A stretch of 64,000 nt of DNA from Pogona vitticeps (GCF_051106095.1 NC_135783.1:190017447-190081446), one strand, 5' to 3'. Numbered from the stretch's first letter, positions 12,695 through 25,997 are shown. Numbers and translations are program-made. The notes: a model not told the origin generated them from the sequence alone.

Positions 12695-12800
12695 TAGCCG
12701 TTTTCCCCAACCTGGTGTCCTCCAGATGTGCTGGACTACATTTCACATCATCCCCTATGACCATGATAATGTTACCTAGAATTATGGGTATTGTAGTTTA
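12695..12800. mobile_element. Degenerate palindromic MITE
   Basis: CCCCAACCTGGTGTCCTCC, AGATGTGCTGGACTACA and the mirrored GGGTATTGTAGTTTA are the worn arms of a common reptile foldback family. Ends and target duplication are lost. Confidence 0.45.
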
Positions 12801-14280
12801 ACGGAGTATGGAAGTAATTTGTTGCAAAGCGTGGCTGAAATCCCGTTGCCATAATGTACCGTACATAAGACTGGTGACATCATCAGCAGTGGCAATTTTT
12901 TTAAAACTAAAATTTTCTGACATTTCTCCCAAAGTTCCCGAGGCGCCCATGTAATTTCTTTCATCATTCAGAACCAATGGGAGCCATGGGACATAACGGG
13001 AAGTCTTTAATTTACCAAAAATACATGGCCAGCTAGATGACATACAGTAATCATCTTTACATGGCATAGGTTACAGCAACAGGACGGCAGCCCATAAATC
13101 ACTTGCTCTTTTCTTCTAATAACAAAAACAATAATTAAGTTACATTGAAGATTATAACTAAAGATCACTCCTTTTGAGTTTTAACATTTAGTTACCTTTA
13201 CTGTTACATTTACAGACCTGGAATGTACTCTTGATGTCAGCCTACTTCAATGTGCTACAGGATCAAGGCTGCATTCTCTTAAAAAGTGGTGCTTATGCTT
13301 GCTCATTTCCTTAGGAGTCTTTTTCACATCTGCATAAACATTACAGATCTTTGTGTTCTGCTGTTTTTCACAGTTTCTTCTGCACAGAAGTAGATAGGAA
13401 AAGAGGTAATTTGGAGAATACTCTGTCAATGTGACATCTCTGCAATTAACTTACCTGCACAATAAAATGCACAGGGTCTCCACGAGTAAATTGCCTGAAC
13501 AGAATATGTGTAAATTACAAAAGAAAATAAAATGTTTTGCAGTTCTAGGTATTTTACTCAACAGTAAGGCTTTACAACAACTGATTCTTCTTATTAACTT
13601 TCCAAGCTTCATCATCTGCGTTTTGGCTGTCAGCTCCCAGAATTCTCCCATGCTGACAGTCATCAAAAATGATGATGATGCTCCACATTCTTATCCCAGA
13701 TCGGGGGATGTTATTGTGACCACATCTTTCAAAGGCTGTTTTTTTTATATAAGGAACACCTTGCATTATCATGAAAATGTTTTATCCCCAGGAGGGAAGA
13801 TTAATTATTCCCAGTCGTGGGGGGCTGGGATGATTGCAGCCTCTCTGTTTTAATATCGCTGCAGAATCATTTCACATTCCCCTCCACCCACTACCCCAAA
13901 TGTAAAAACGATTCTCAAGCTAAACTTGGATATAACATTTCTATTCAATTTAGGACCAGCTAGTAGGACCATGAAGGCTAGCAAGGACCACCTTGGGGGA
14001 AATTTCTTCCAATTAGCGGTAATGGGATGATTAGTCTTTGCAGTTTCCCTTCACTGCAGCGACTGTCAAAAGCTCTTCTTCTGTACAATATTAAATGTGT
14101 GTGATGGCCTCCTGTCCTTTTAAAAAACATATACTGTATCTTACATCCATCCCTTGAGATATAATGCAGTCTGAGAGGTACCTGAGATACTCAGAGATAC
14201 TCAGAGTTAGAATGTTTTTCTTCCTTTGATACTGAATTCACATCCTGAAGATGACTCCAGTACAGTACATTGATGTTGCC
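12801..14280. other. No gene or repeat recognised
   Basis: AT-rich intergenic sequence. The 140-codon frame at 13431-13853 shows no family motif. Confidence 0.4.
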
Positions 14281-14395
14281 TTCTTTTTCTCCTCCTCCTC
14301 CTTTTTCTTCTCCTCCTCCTTCTCCTCCTTTTCCTCCTCCTCCTCCTCCTCCTTCCTCCTCCTCCTTCCTCTTCCTCCTCCTCCTCCTCCTGGCA
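14281..14395. repeat. Polypyrimidine (TCC/TTCTCC)n tract
   Basis: About 115 bases of almost pure pyrimidine with CTC, TCC and TTC units. Long Ser/Pro or Glu/Gly-rich frames on both strands are products of the repeat. Confidence 0.95.
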
Positions 14396-14459
14396 CATTT
14401 GTTGCTAAATCTGAGGGCTGGAACAGCAAGAATGACCCTTTCCAGCATCTGTTCTAGAG

Positions 14460-14595
14460 CACTGGTTCTTAACCTTGGGTTACTCAGGAGTTTTGGACTG
14501 CAACTCCCAGAAGCCTTCACCACCAGCTGTCCTGACTGGGGTTTCTGGGAGTTGCAGTTCAAAAGCATCCGAGTAACAAAGGTTAAGAACCACTG
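14460..14595. mobile_element. Palindromic hAT MITE with TCTAGA target duplication
   Basis: The ends CACTGGTTCTTAACCTTGGG and AAAGGTTAAGAACCACTG are inverted copies. The inner arms TGCAACTCCCAGAAGCC and TTCTGGGAGTTGCAGTTC also mirror. The flanks TTCTAGAG (14452-14459) and GTCTAGAG (14596-14603) agree at 7 of 8 bases. The 8-bp length and nTCTAGAn target fit Charlie-like hAT elements. Confidence 0.92.
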
Positions 14596-15124
14596 GTCTA
14601 GAGAGTCTTCGGGGCTGACATTTGTCAAAGAGCCGAGATCAGCAAAAACAAAAACAAAAACAAAAAAACCCTCATTACCATCAGTGCCACCTCTATCGTG
14701 TTGCAGAGGGAGCAAAGATACAGCAGGCAGCGTGCCCCTCTCCTCCTTCATGCATGCCATCTTGGCAATCCTCTCCCCTGTGATGAGGGGGCAGCTTGCT
14801 GTCAGATTATTTATATAATATATAAATGCAGTTAGTTAATAAAAATAAAATTAAAGCACAAAATAAGTTCACATATTGAAACAAAATCAACAGCTTAATT
14901 TTTAACTTAATTAAATTTATAAACACATTGCAAAGAAAAAATAGAACACCCAACTGGTACAAGACCATTCTCCACAAAATAGTTTGTCGAAGACCTGCTT
15001 GAGTAAAAAGGAATCCAGCCTGGTCTCCCTTGGAAGTCGACAGCCAAGCAGGCTGCCATTACAATAGCACCCCTGTATCTGCAGGGGAACGTCTCCAATC
15101 TCCCCACCCATGCTGAAAAACATA

Positions 15125-15292
15125 GATTATAACAAACACTATTCTAATAGTAAACACTATACAGTACATAGCATGGTCTCCAGCTCCCTCTAGTGGCCAG
15201 ATTTATATTTCTAGGTTACTTTTAATATTTTCAGACTGTGGATAAGTGAATCAGTGGACACTGATCCTACGGATATGAAGATCCTACTTTAT
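15125..15292. mobile_element. Partial Tigger/pogo-like MITE
   Basis: CTCTAGTGGCCAG, TTAATATTTTCAGACTGTGG and ATAAGTGAATCAG...CACTGATCC closely follow the right half of the element at 33754-34092. Confidence 0.6.
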
Positions 15293-15359
15293 ATTAGATT
15301 AGCATGAGTCCAGCAAATGGATGTCTAAATGGATCAAAAGGACAATTCTTTTTTTTCCC

Positions 15360-15470
15360 CAAACCAACCAAAGTTATCTGCCCTCTCATTCATCTAAATT
15401 TCCCTTTTTTTAAAAAAAAATGCTTGTCTTCCCTTCTCATCATTGGAAAATCTTTAAAAGACTGGCCCCA
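15360..15470 (+). repeat. Dispersed repeat, copy 1
   Basis: AACCAAAGTTATCTGCCCTC, CATCTAAATTTCCCTTTTTT and the CTTCTCATCATTGGAAAATC end recur at 16770-16866. I do not recognise the family. Confidence 0.5.
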
Positions 15471-16769
15471 TGTTTCCCACCCCCAGGCCAATCTCCAAAG
15501 CATCTCTAAAGGAAGAAGGGGAAAGAGCAAGCCCACATCAAAGCATTTTAGAGTGCCATCACAGCTAAATGTAGGAGAAACTACAGGCCATCAAATGAAT
15601 TATGAAATCCATGTTGAGGTGATACTTTCTTCAGCCAACTTTTTAAAGTACAATATCCCCTACAAGCTTTCAACATTTGTTAAAGCCACAAGGCTACAAA
15701 ATTGGGGGATGAAGAGAGACTCCATGTTAGAGGTGTGCAGTCTTCATGCTGTTTTGTGACTATAGGGAAGGGGGTTGCAGGCATTTTAGCAGGATCCGTT
15801 TAGTTTTAAACTCACCCTGAATCGCCCTTGAGTTTTGTTGGAACAAAAAAAAAAGCCCTATAAAGCAACAAACTTTCCATCTCCGTGTTCAGAATGCAGT
15901 GACTCCCTTGTCACCCAAAGCTGCCTTGACCAAGTGCAAGGTGCACAGCCTTCTTCTAAGAACAGAGCACAGAGAGGCTTAGGCAGCCTCTGTGCAGTCA
16001 CGGCTAGAGATTATTTTAAATTAATGGCTCAGGTAAAGCAAACCAATAAAAGTCAACATGGGTGGCTTTGCCTTGTGTTGGCTTGCAATGAGTGAAAACG
16101 GACATTTTGGCAACAGGAGGAAAGGTAGGGATCGTAAGGGTGGCTGGAGCAAGATAGAGGAAGCAGGAGCTATTTGGCAGGAGCCTTTAGGGACCCTGCC
16201 ACATGAAAACAGAGGAAAAAGAGAAATAAAGGAGTAATTAACAGCAGGCACAAAGGGCCAGGTTGGTGGAACCTGATCCAGTGGTGGGGGTTGTGGACTT
16301 TTGAGGGCAGTGGTTGCGTCCGGTCCCCTTCTTTCTCTTGTTACTTGCAAGGTCTCTTCCTTACCACTTATGCACACCTGTTTGTGCAGGACTTAGGAAA
16401 GCGATCTCTATGAAGAAGGTTCTGTTTTTAATATGTAACTCCCAGAGCCCCCCACCCAGCATGGCTGCTGGCCAGGTGGGCCTGGAGGCTTCTGGAAGAT
16501 GTCATCCAAAGAGATAATCGTTCCAGGCCCTCTGTTTGTGTCATACGTGAGAGGCAATCATGTTCTCTGGTCTCCTGAGGTAGCAAGTCAGAACACTACA
16601 GAGACTATATATTGAGGGGAATGAGCTCTTCTGCTCCTGGAAACCTCCAGGAGTGGTGGATTTTGCTGCAGGCCATGCCAGTGAGGGAGGTGGGTCCCCA
16701 GTGCACCTCCAGCCCCTTCAAATTCAAAAGTCAAAACCAGAAAGGGTTCTTCAGACCCCTCCAGTTCCT

Positions 16770-16866
16770 TTTCTCCCCCTGGCTAACCAAAGCTGTCTGC
16801 CCTTCCATCTAAATTTCCCTTTTATAAAAACACTCCCCTTCTCATCTTTGGGAAATCTTTAATAAA
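16770..16866 (+). repeat. Dispersed repeat, copy 2
   Basis: AACCAAAGCTGTCTGCCCTT, CATCTAAATTTCCCTTTTAT and CTTCTCATCTTTGGGAAATC match copy 1, which lies 1.4 kb away in the same orientation. Confidence 0.5.
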
Positions 16867-18479
16867 TCTTTTAAACCCGTTTAGGATCTTGTCTGCTAGA
16901 GTTTCCCTGAGTGTTGCTTTGAATACGAATCAAAAGCTTCTGACTGGGAAGCTCTCACTGGATATTAGCTTCAAAAAGGAAGCACTAAAATGCTGAATTC
17001 CACTCCCTGGGACAAAGGCGCTACTAAAACTCAAGCAGGCTTTCAGGGGGCACACAATGGGAAAGAAAGAGGCAGGAAAAAGTCACTGGACCAAAGCAGA
17101 CAAGAAGAAGTCCCAAGGATGGCAGAAAAAATAGCAACAAAGACAGTGCAACCCCAAGTACATTAAGAAGAAAAATGCTGTGTCTTGAAACAGTCTTGTA
17201 TCTTCTCAAAAGTTTACACATGTTGCGGCTTTTTGCTTGGCCTAATAAAGGTTATCAGATCAATACAGATTTGGGAACATGTTTTGTGCCGATTTGGCCA
17301 TGGGTTAGAAAGCAGATCGTTTTTCTGCTTACAGATATGTGGAAGTTCTTAGAAGCCGGTACCAGATAACAAATTTTGCCTGAAATTCTCTGCATTCAGA
17401 ACAGCAGAAGACAAACAGGCCTAACACACAGGGCCGGCGGTAATTGCTCCAGGAAAGATGCACAACACTTTGCCAATCAGTCCAGGGAGTGAAAATAGGC
17501 TTATTTGCTCAATATGAAATGCTTTGCAGTCATTCATAATTACCTCTTAATACAAAGCAATTTTACGATTTAAAAGAATCCCTTAATTTCTAAAGAGGCC
17601 TGGCGGTACACCAGCAATCAACAAACATCTTGGCAGCCGTTCAGATTGCGTCCGTCAACAATTCCTCTAATTCCATCTCATTATCGTGTTTACAAGCACA
17701 CACACTGGAAATCAGGTTCGTTTCGAAGAAAAGGATGATCAAATCAAATGCACCGCCATGTCGAGAGCTGGCACTCTTGTGGATGCTTCCTTGCAGAGAC
17801 AGGTGGAGAAACGTGGTGTTTACTTTTCTAAGCCTTTTTGTCCCCATAATTCAGTGCCAAGGGAAAAATATTCCAAGTCCTTCGGCTTGTTCTTAGTGTT
17901 CTTTTTACCTCTTAGCAGAAGTCACCTTACAAAGTAAAGGTTAAAACCCATTTAATCCTCTACCCACTGGGCTGCTCTTTCTGTTTTTCTCCCCCTTTGA
18001 ACCTTCTGCTCCCCTTCAACTGTTTCGGAGTTCCTTCAGCCCTCCGCTCTGCCCCTTCTCCTCTGGCCTCTCTCCCTCTCCCTCACCAGGCAGACCTTCT
18101 CACTGTGATCTGCTTGGTTGTTTGCTTGCTTGTTTTACATGCTGTTTTTTTTCTCCCGGAATTTGGACCTGAGGCTTACAATACAGTTTATAGAATAGGA
18201 AATAAAAGCACCACCAAAACAGAATAAAATCAAACATCAAAATAGAATAACATTTGTTATATTATTAAAAAGCAAATGAAATTACAACTCCAAAATCTCT
18301 GGATTAAAATGCAAGTTTTCCTTTGAAAAAACACAGAAGCTTTGGACACAAAGCATTCTATGCCCTTAAAATACCGGATTTTCCACTGATGCTATCAATA
18401 TTTTTCCCACCATTTATATGATGGTTCCCTTATTTCGCTTTGTCCAATGAGTTCTTCCCCTGAAAGATAACGTCTCCCA
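16867..18479. other. No gene recognised
   Basis: Intergenic sequence. A patch at 18150-18300 is A-rich and LINE-tail-like on the minus strand, without a diagnostic motif. Confidence 0.35.
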
Positions 18480-19815
<1,336 letters not shown>

Positions 19816-19829
19816 AGGTCCACCGTGAG

Positions 19830-20712
19830 TAGGGTTGCCAGATGTCAGGCAAAAGCAGGACATGAGGAGACATGTCCTCCTTTTTAGCCTAATGTTCTCC
19901 ATCAGGCAGGCACAGATAAAAACCTCAAAATGTCAGGCTTTTGTATATTTTATGTTATAATTTTGGATGGGAGGGGGAGAGGTGGAAGGACGCACCCTCC
20001 CCCTGTCATTTCCCACCCCCACCTGCCCGCCCCCCTGTTACCTGCCACTGGTGCCAGAGCACAGTCCTTGCCCCCTCCTGCCACCACCCCGGCTGCTCAG
20101 CAATCCCCCATGCCCACCCAGCCCACGTGGAGCCCAGAAAGGCAGCATGAGTGGAGCGCCGCCCGCCGAGCCAGGCAGGAGCAAGCAGCGCCTGAGCGCA
20201 TCGATGGGAAGGCGAGTGCCCAGACTGTGTGCGTTCAAGGTCCCTTTTGGGGACTCCAACTCCCAAATTCCCCAGCCTTGAACTTATGACCCTCGGGGGA
20301 GGGGAGGCTGCCTCGTTTGGCTTTGCCCAGCGCCACTTTTCCCCTGCCTGCACTGGAACCTTGTTTGGGCATCCAGATTAGCAAGCCTGCCTCTGAGCCT
20401 GTGTAGAGTGCAAGCGGCCAGGGTATCCCACAGCCAGGCTGAAGTATGTTCGGGTAAAATTGGCTGTTTAATTTTTTTTTTTTTTTGGTATTTTGAAAAA
20501 AAGCTTCCATTGAATTTATTTTTATTTTTTAACATCATTGTTTCTTGTTCGGTTCACTAAGAGACATTTATTGGCAGCTACTGTAATAAAATTGTATTGA
20601 TTGCGGGTTTAATCCGGAACAATTCAAATCAAACATTTAATACGTCCTCCTCTGTCCTCTTTTTTGTCTTTCTATGTCCTCCTTTTGGTACCCATGTATC
20701 TGGCAACCCCTA
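19830..20712. mobile_element. Non-autonomous DNA transposon with GC-rich core
   Basis: The ends TAGGGTTGCCAGAT and ATCTGGCAACCCCTA are inverted. Subterminal sequence mirrors too: GGACATGTCCTCC-type left sequence against GTCCTCCTTTTGGTACC on the right. The 880-bp body has a GC-rich core (about 19990-20400) flanked by AT-rich arms. No transposase is visible. TA flanks both ends. Confidence 0.72.
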
Positions 20713-20817
20713 ACCATGAGTGACTCCCTCAGTATATGCCAATATGTAATAATTTAAGAAAGTTACACAAATGTTAACTTTCTGGCTAACTGTTCTGGAA
20801 ACAAATATGTGTTCGAT

Positions 20818-21008
20818 CAGGGGTCCCCAACCCCCCGGTCTATGGCCTGAGGCTAGTCTGCTTGCACGCCCGCTCCTTCATGCATGCACACGAGTGTGCA
20901 CGCACCCGTGTGAGCGCACACCCGCTCCTTCACACATGCACGTGAGCACGGAGGGGTGCCCTCCCATCCCCAACCGGTCCGTGGAGTTAAAAATGTTGGG
21001 GACCACTG
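20818..21008. mobile_element. hAT-type MITE with 8-bp target duplication
   Basis: The left end CAGGGGTCCCCAAC and right end GTTGGGGACCACTG are inverted. Inside, CCCCGGTCTATGGCC pairs with CCGGTCCGTGG. The flanks TGTTCGAT (20810-20817) and TGTTAGAT (21009-21016) agree at 7 of 8 bases. Confidence 0.88.
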
Positions 21009-21094
21009 TGTTAGATCATTTAACATCCTAATATAAGTGGGGTGTAATCCTTTGTTGAAACATATTTAGTGGTGTGGAGCCTCCTGGCTGTTCC

Positions 21095-21140
21095 GAGGCC
21101 AGCTCTACCATTGGGCGGCTGTCTCAGGTGGCAATTTTCG
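21095..21140 (+). mobile_element. DNA-transposon end fragment (GGCCGGCCCTACC family)
   Basis: GAGGCCAGCTCTACCATTGG and CTGTCTCAGGTGGCA resemble the 5415 and 31862 fragments. Confidence 0.4.
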
Positions 21141-21358
21141 TGTCCCATGAACGGGCAGCCAGTTATTCGTTATTTGATTTCTTACTATTGTATGTTTACT
21201 GTCAGGGGTGTCAGCAGGTATGCCAGCTACATTTTTTTCCTTGGGAAGAGGGATTTGGCCACAATAACCAATCAAATCTCAAGATCTAGCTTGTTGATCA
21301 ACGATAGCAGGGCATGGTCTACAAAGATCTCTTTCATACCACCTTCTGCTCTCCAGAG

Positions 21359-21494
21359 CAGTGGTCCCCAACCTTGGGCGTCCAGATGTTCTTGGACTAC
21401 AACTCCCAGAAGCCTTCACCACCACCTCTACTGGCCAGAATTTCTGGGAGTTGAAGTCGAAGAACATATGGAAGCCCAAGGTTGGGGACCACTG
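21359..21494. mobile_element. Palindromic hAT MITE with TCTAGA target duplication
   Basis: The ends CAGTGGTCCCCAACCTTGGG and CAAGGTTGGGGACCACTG are inverted, with mirrored arms ACTACAACTCCCAGAAGCC and TTTCTGGGAGTTGAAGTC. Flanks CTCCAGAG (21351-21358) and CTCTAGAG (21495-21502) match at 7 of 8 bases. Confidence 0.93.
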
Positions 21495-21502
21495 CTCTAG
21501 AG

Positions 21503-23298
21503 AATTCACCATTTGTCTCCTATTGCAAAGCCGTCGTCTCCTTGCTGCCGAGAGGCAACAGCAGAGCCCAGCAGGATGTACCAACACTTGCTCAGATTTC
21601 ATTTTTATTAATCCTCTCTAATTAATCAAGGATGAGAGTGGCTGAAAATACCAGCCTTCAGAGTCAAAGATAAATTAACTTCAGTGTGAGTCATCAGTTT
21701 AGCCCATAGATTTCCACTGTCCAGAGGAACGACAAAAAGCAGAAAAACAAATGAAAGCTAGCTCAAGGCTGGTTTTATCACAGGGCCTAAGAGATTGTTT
21801 GGTTGCTGTTGCTTACATAATTTGCCATGTAACATTTATCAAAGGCCCTAAAAGTACTTAATTGCCATTAGCATTAACATTTGAGGGGATTTTCCTTACT
21901 TGAACTTGCTAATTTTCCATCATTTTGAAAACAAATAGGCTCATCAGAGAAAGCTTGCTCCCATTGAGTTGAAGGGAATTTGCCCATGTTGGTTTAAGTT
22001 TCAACTGCCAACTCGGCCCAATTCTGTACATAAAATGGAGGCAGTGCGATTTTTCCCCCCTGGGCCTAAAAGCAACGAAATTTCTTGAGCCAGCCTTGGA
22101 CTCACAGACTGCTCTTCCAGGCAGTAACAAAGATAAAAGTGTCTAACACAAAACCATAAGACCTATATACCAGCTCAGGTCTTGAGTCAACGAATTCTGA
22201 ACGCTGTAACATGGCAGAAGCTCAATTTAATAAGAACATCTCAGTATGTATCGGTCACCTTTTACTAGAAGTCAAAAGGTGCTTGTTTATTTACACCCTG
22301 ACAAATACAGGCATAAAGCCTGATAACAGACATCAAGCAAATATATTTACTTCCATTCTCAAGTGCAGAAGAAAATGCAACTTGATTTTTACACACCCGG
22401 CAACATTAATAAATTGTTTAGGAAGGAGGCATCTTTCATCTCAGCTTATAACACAGTGAGACCATTTCAAAATAGGATTCTTTGAGTGCTTTAAGACACC
22501 AAAATGGTGGGTTTGCAGCCCTTCTCCGCTTCTCCGTTTTGCGCTGTTTACTCTAAGTATATACACAGCACTTATTCCACTAAGCCCAAGAAGAAAATTA
22601 TGACCCTGGCCAAGTTTTTCCTCTCCTCCTAAGCATAGATCAAAATCATTTCTGCAGTGCACTGACAGACTTGGGGTGAAATGTACTGCCGGTAGAAATA
22701 ATAAACCGTTGTTTAAGACACTGAAAGAGAAATTGCTGCCGACACGTATGCCATATTAGGTACCGTAGTTTCTAGGAGGAAAGGGAAATTATGTATGTAG
22801 CCTTCTTGGAGAAGAGCTGCCATAGTGAAGTATTGACACTCCCTTTTCCTTCGTATCCATGCGGCAGGACATTTTATACCAGGCCATAAAAGGAAGAAAC
22901 TGCATTTTTCATTATCACACAGAAACTAACTAAATCCCAGTAACTCACCAGCAGCAGCTTCCATTTCTGTTTGTAATGTATATTGGAGTGGTGGGGGAGG
23001 ATAAATAAATTACCAACTGGGCACAAGTTGGATCCCAGCTAGAGATCTCACATAAACATTCCTTCTGGATATTCTTGAAATATATTGAATCTTTTTCTCT
23101 CCCTGCTCTGCCCGCCCAAAAAAACCCTATTCAACATGATGCACTGACCACACCCTAAATGAGCATGTGGGAATGGTCTGAAATTGAATAGAGGGCGAAG
23201 GTGTGTGTGTGAAACAATGGGATGAAAATGAACTGGGTGGAGTCACACCAGCAAACATGGGCAAAAATGGAAGGCAATAAGGGTCAAGGCAAAAATTG
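21503..23298. other. Unique intergenic sequence
   Basis: No gene or repeat is recognised. AT-rich patches near 21780-21920 and 22200-22460 could be conserved non-coding sequence, but only comparison could tell. Confidence 0.35.
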
Positions 23299-23451
23299 CT
23301 GAATACCTCAGGGGTTTAGGCATCTGGCCATGGAGCCAGAGGTTGGGAATTCAATTCCCCCCCAACTGCGCCTCCTTAAGAAGGGGTTGGCTCAGTGATC
23401 TGTAGGGTCCCTTCCAACTATGCAGTTCTAGGATGAGGATGAGGATGATAA
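23299..23451 (+). mobile_element. Sauria-type tRNA SINE
   Basis: CCTCAGGGGTTTAGGC (box A), GGGAATTCAATTCCC (box B), GGGTCCCTTCCAACTATGCA and a GATGAG simple tail. Confidence 0.85.
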
Positions 23452-23797
23452 GGGAACAAATGAAACACATGCAGACTAGATGTACTAGTAAGTCAAGAAA
23501 CAGGCAACAATGGGGGGTCCTCCCACGCGTGGGCCCCAAAACCCATGTGATCCATTTGAAAACACTGAAATGAGCTATGACTAGCAACCTAATATTTATG
23601 CCCTTAGTTGAGAAAGAGGGAACAAGCTGAAACTTGGGAAACAGGCGTTATAGACATGCTTTGGCTAACTCAACAACAAATGCCCAATGTAGTACATCTA
23701 ATTCCACAGAATCTGAAAACTCTTTTGCTGTCACGCATGATATGCTTGTTTCCTTTAAGGCAGCTTTTGGAACATCTGCGAAAGCACCTAATTACCT

Positions 23798-23908
<111 letters not shown>

Positions 23909-24310
23909 ACCCAAATCTTAGCACTTGCAATGTGGAAAATTACATTCTCATCTATCGTTCCAAATTTCTCATTAAAATAAGCCCAAGCTTACCTATAGCA
24001 ACATTAATGAATTCTAATCCACTGATTGCTCAGGGTTCCATTAATTAGCATTAATCCAATGATTACCCGGTGTTACATCCAGCAACTTAATGAAAGGGCT
24101 GAGAAGAGCTGGCCTCTGTGCCTGCTTGCGGTACTGCTTGGCTTCTCGCTTATTTTCTTTTGCAAGGTAGGGGAGCAACAAGAGTCAATCCTTGTCCATT
24201 ATGATTTGAAATGTTCTCCCCGCAAGAAAATAAGTTTTTTTTTCTCCCCCTTTGGATGGGAAGGATAGAAGGCACCAGTTGCCCAATTAAGGGAAACATA
24301 TAATATAAAT

Positions 24311-24380
24311 CATGCCATTTGCTCTCATTTTTCTTGATGCCAGTCCGCTGGCATCAAGGAAAATGAGAGCAAATGGCATG
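24311..24380. repeat. 70-base near-perfect hairpin
   Basis: Arms 24311-24343 and 24348-24380 (33 bases each) are inverted copies with a single mismatch and a TCCG loop. The ends are CATGCCATTTGCTC and GAGCAAATGGCATG. The flanks show no transposon-like target duplication, and the family is not one I recognise. Confidence 0.95.
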
Positions 24381-24839
24381 AAAGAAAGGGCAGATGAAGC
24401 AGAGGACAGGAGAAGTTCACTCCCTAGAAGGGGAAGAATATCAAAGGAAGTAAGAAGAACACAGGATAACGTCAGAGACAGAGAGTCTGGGTCAAACTAT
24501 ATATTATAGAGAGCACAGTATTAGAAGAGAGAACTCCTTAAGTGCTGAAAGCATCTGATTGTCACAGCAGGAGCTTTTCTGCACATTATCCTACTTTCTG
24601 TGACTGATCTTTGATAGGTAAACATGGGCTTCCTTTGCAAGCCTAGCTTCTCAAACATGAACCTTTGCTGAAGTCCTGTTCCTGGGACCTCTTGAGACTC
24701 TAAAGCAGCAGCCTTGGGACAATCTCAGTCGGAAGCCGTTGGAACCCCAGATAGTCAGACAATGCCATTTGGCACAGTAATGGATTGTGCGCCCACACGT
24801 TGCCAGCTGCAGAGGGAATACTATCTGCTAGAAAGGAAA

Positions 24840-25430
24840 CAAGCTTTTGAATTTGTTATAAAATGGTTATGCTTTTAACCTGGTCTCTCCAGTGGTTGCT
24901 CGCAAATGTTCGGCGGTGCTGGGGCTGAGGGGGGAGCATGCTAGTTTTAATTAAGAGTTCAATTAAAAGTTGACCCTTTCTATAACCAAGGTACTGCAGA
25001 CAGCACATAAGGAGAGAGAGAGTGTGAGAGAGCAATTAATACTGCTACATAAATGCTTTATTTAAATGTATTGTTTCCGCTCTCATTATTAGGAGGGTTG
25101 CTCTTTTGTGCTGAGAGCTCTGTTTTTATTAGATGTTAATCAGTGTTCAAGTTAGATTAGCTTTGGGCTAATTATGCTGAATTCCTCCTCGTACAGCATT
25201 GGCTTCCTATTACTCTTTTTCTTGGCTCGAAAGCCCTGCAGAGAAACATCCAAGAGCAAAAACGCATGGCATTTTCCACAGATGCTTGAACAATGGCTTT
25301 AATTCGCATGAGTTGCAAGGAAAACGTGTTGAGACCCCCAGGCTGGCCCGAGACATTTGCTCCTAGAGTCAAAGTGCAATATGGTACCCTCTCCTGTCCC
25401 GTGTCCAAAAGCCAACTTGACTGGGCAGAT
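24840..25430. promoter_or_regulatory. Possible conserved non-coding element
   Basis: A repeat-free block rich in homeodomain-like TTAATT/ATTAAT cores (TTTTAATTAAGAGTTCAATT, GCAATTAATACTG, GGGCTAATTATGCTG). No gene or mobile element is recognised. That it is regulatory is inference from composition only. Confidence 0.25.
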
Positions 25431-25674
25431 TGATCTTACATTAGGAATCCGGCAATATCCTGCACCGTGCCTGAATGCAGCAGGCTAGCATCATGGATGA
25501 TGGGTTGTGAGGAAGGCTGTCCAACATACAGCTCTCATTCCTCACAAGTTACCAGCTGTATCAGTTTGCAAGGCGAACCCTGCTAGACACAAGGATTATC
25601 CTCATTCTCAGAGGACTTGCCCTTTAAATCTTTCTTTAAGAGAAGCAATTGCGTGTGTGTGTGTGGGGGGGTGA

Positions 25675-25812
25675 GTCTTAAAGGTCCTGGTGACCCCCTT
25701 GTTCTAGAGGCTGAATGAGATATGTTGTGTTTGGGGGCATGTAGACCCCTTTGATGCCTTCAGTGTTGAACTCATGGGGTTTCAGGCGGCCAGGGGCACA
25801 GCATTTATTGAA
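25675..25812 (+). repeat. Unclassified dispersed repeat, copy 1
   Basis: CTTAAAGGTCCTGGTGACCC, TAGACCCCTTTGATGCCTTC, AGTGTTGAACTCATGGGG and GCCAGGGGCACAGCATTTAT recur at 27755-27885 in the same order and orientation. Confidence 0.7.
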
Positions 25813-25916
25813 TAGTTACATTTTCAGAAATAAGTGCTGCTTTAAATAATTGCTAGATGTTCTACCAGGTGAGCGTGTTCTTATGCACACACTAATAGCT
25901 TTCTTCTAGGAAAAAT

Positions 25917-25922
25917 AAAAGT

Positions 25923-25997
<75 letters not shown>

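Noticed and set aside
14191-14818. Glu/Gly- and Ser/Pro-rich frames on both strands
   Set aside because: They come from the pyrimidine tract and the neighbouring MITE.
15304-15759. 151-codon plus-strand frame
   Set aside because: Includes a dispersed repeat and has no family motif.
19930-20353. Pro/Ala-rich frames on both strands
   Set aside because: They fall in the GC-rich core of the DNA element and are not conserved coding sequence as far as can be seen.
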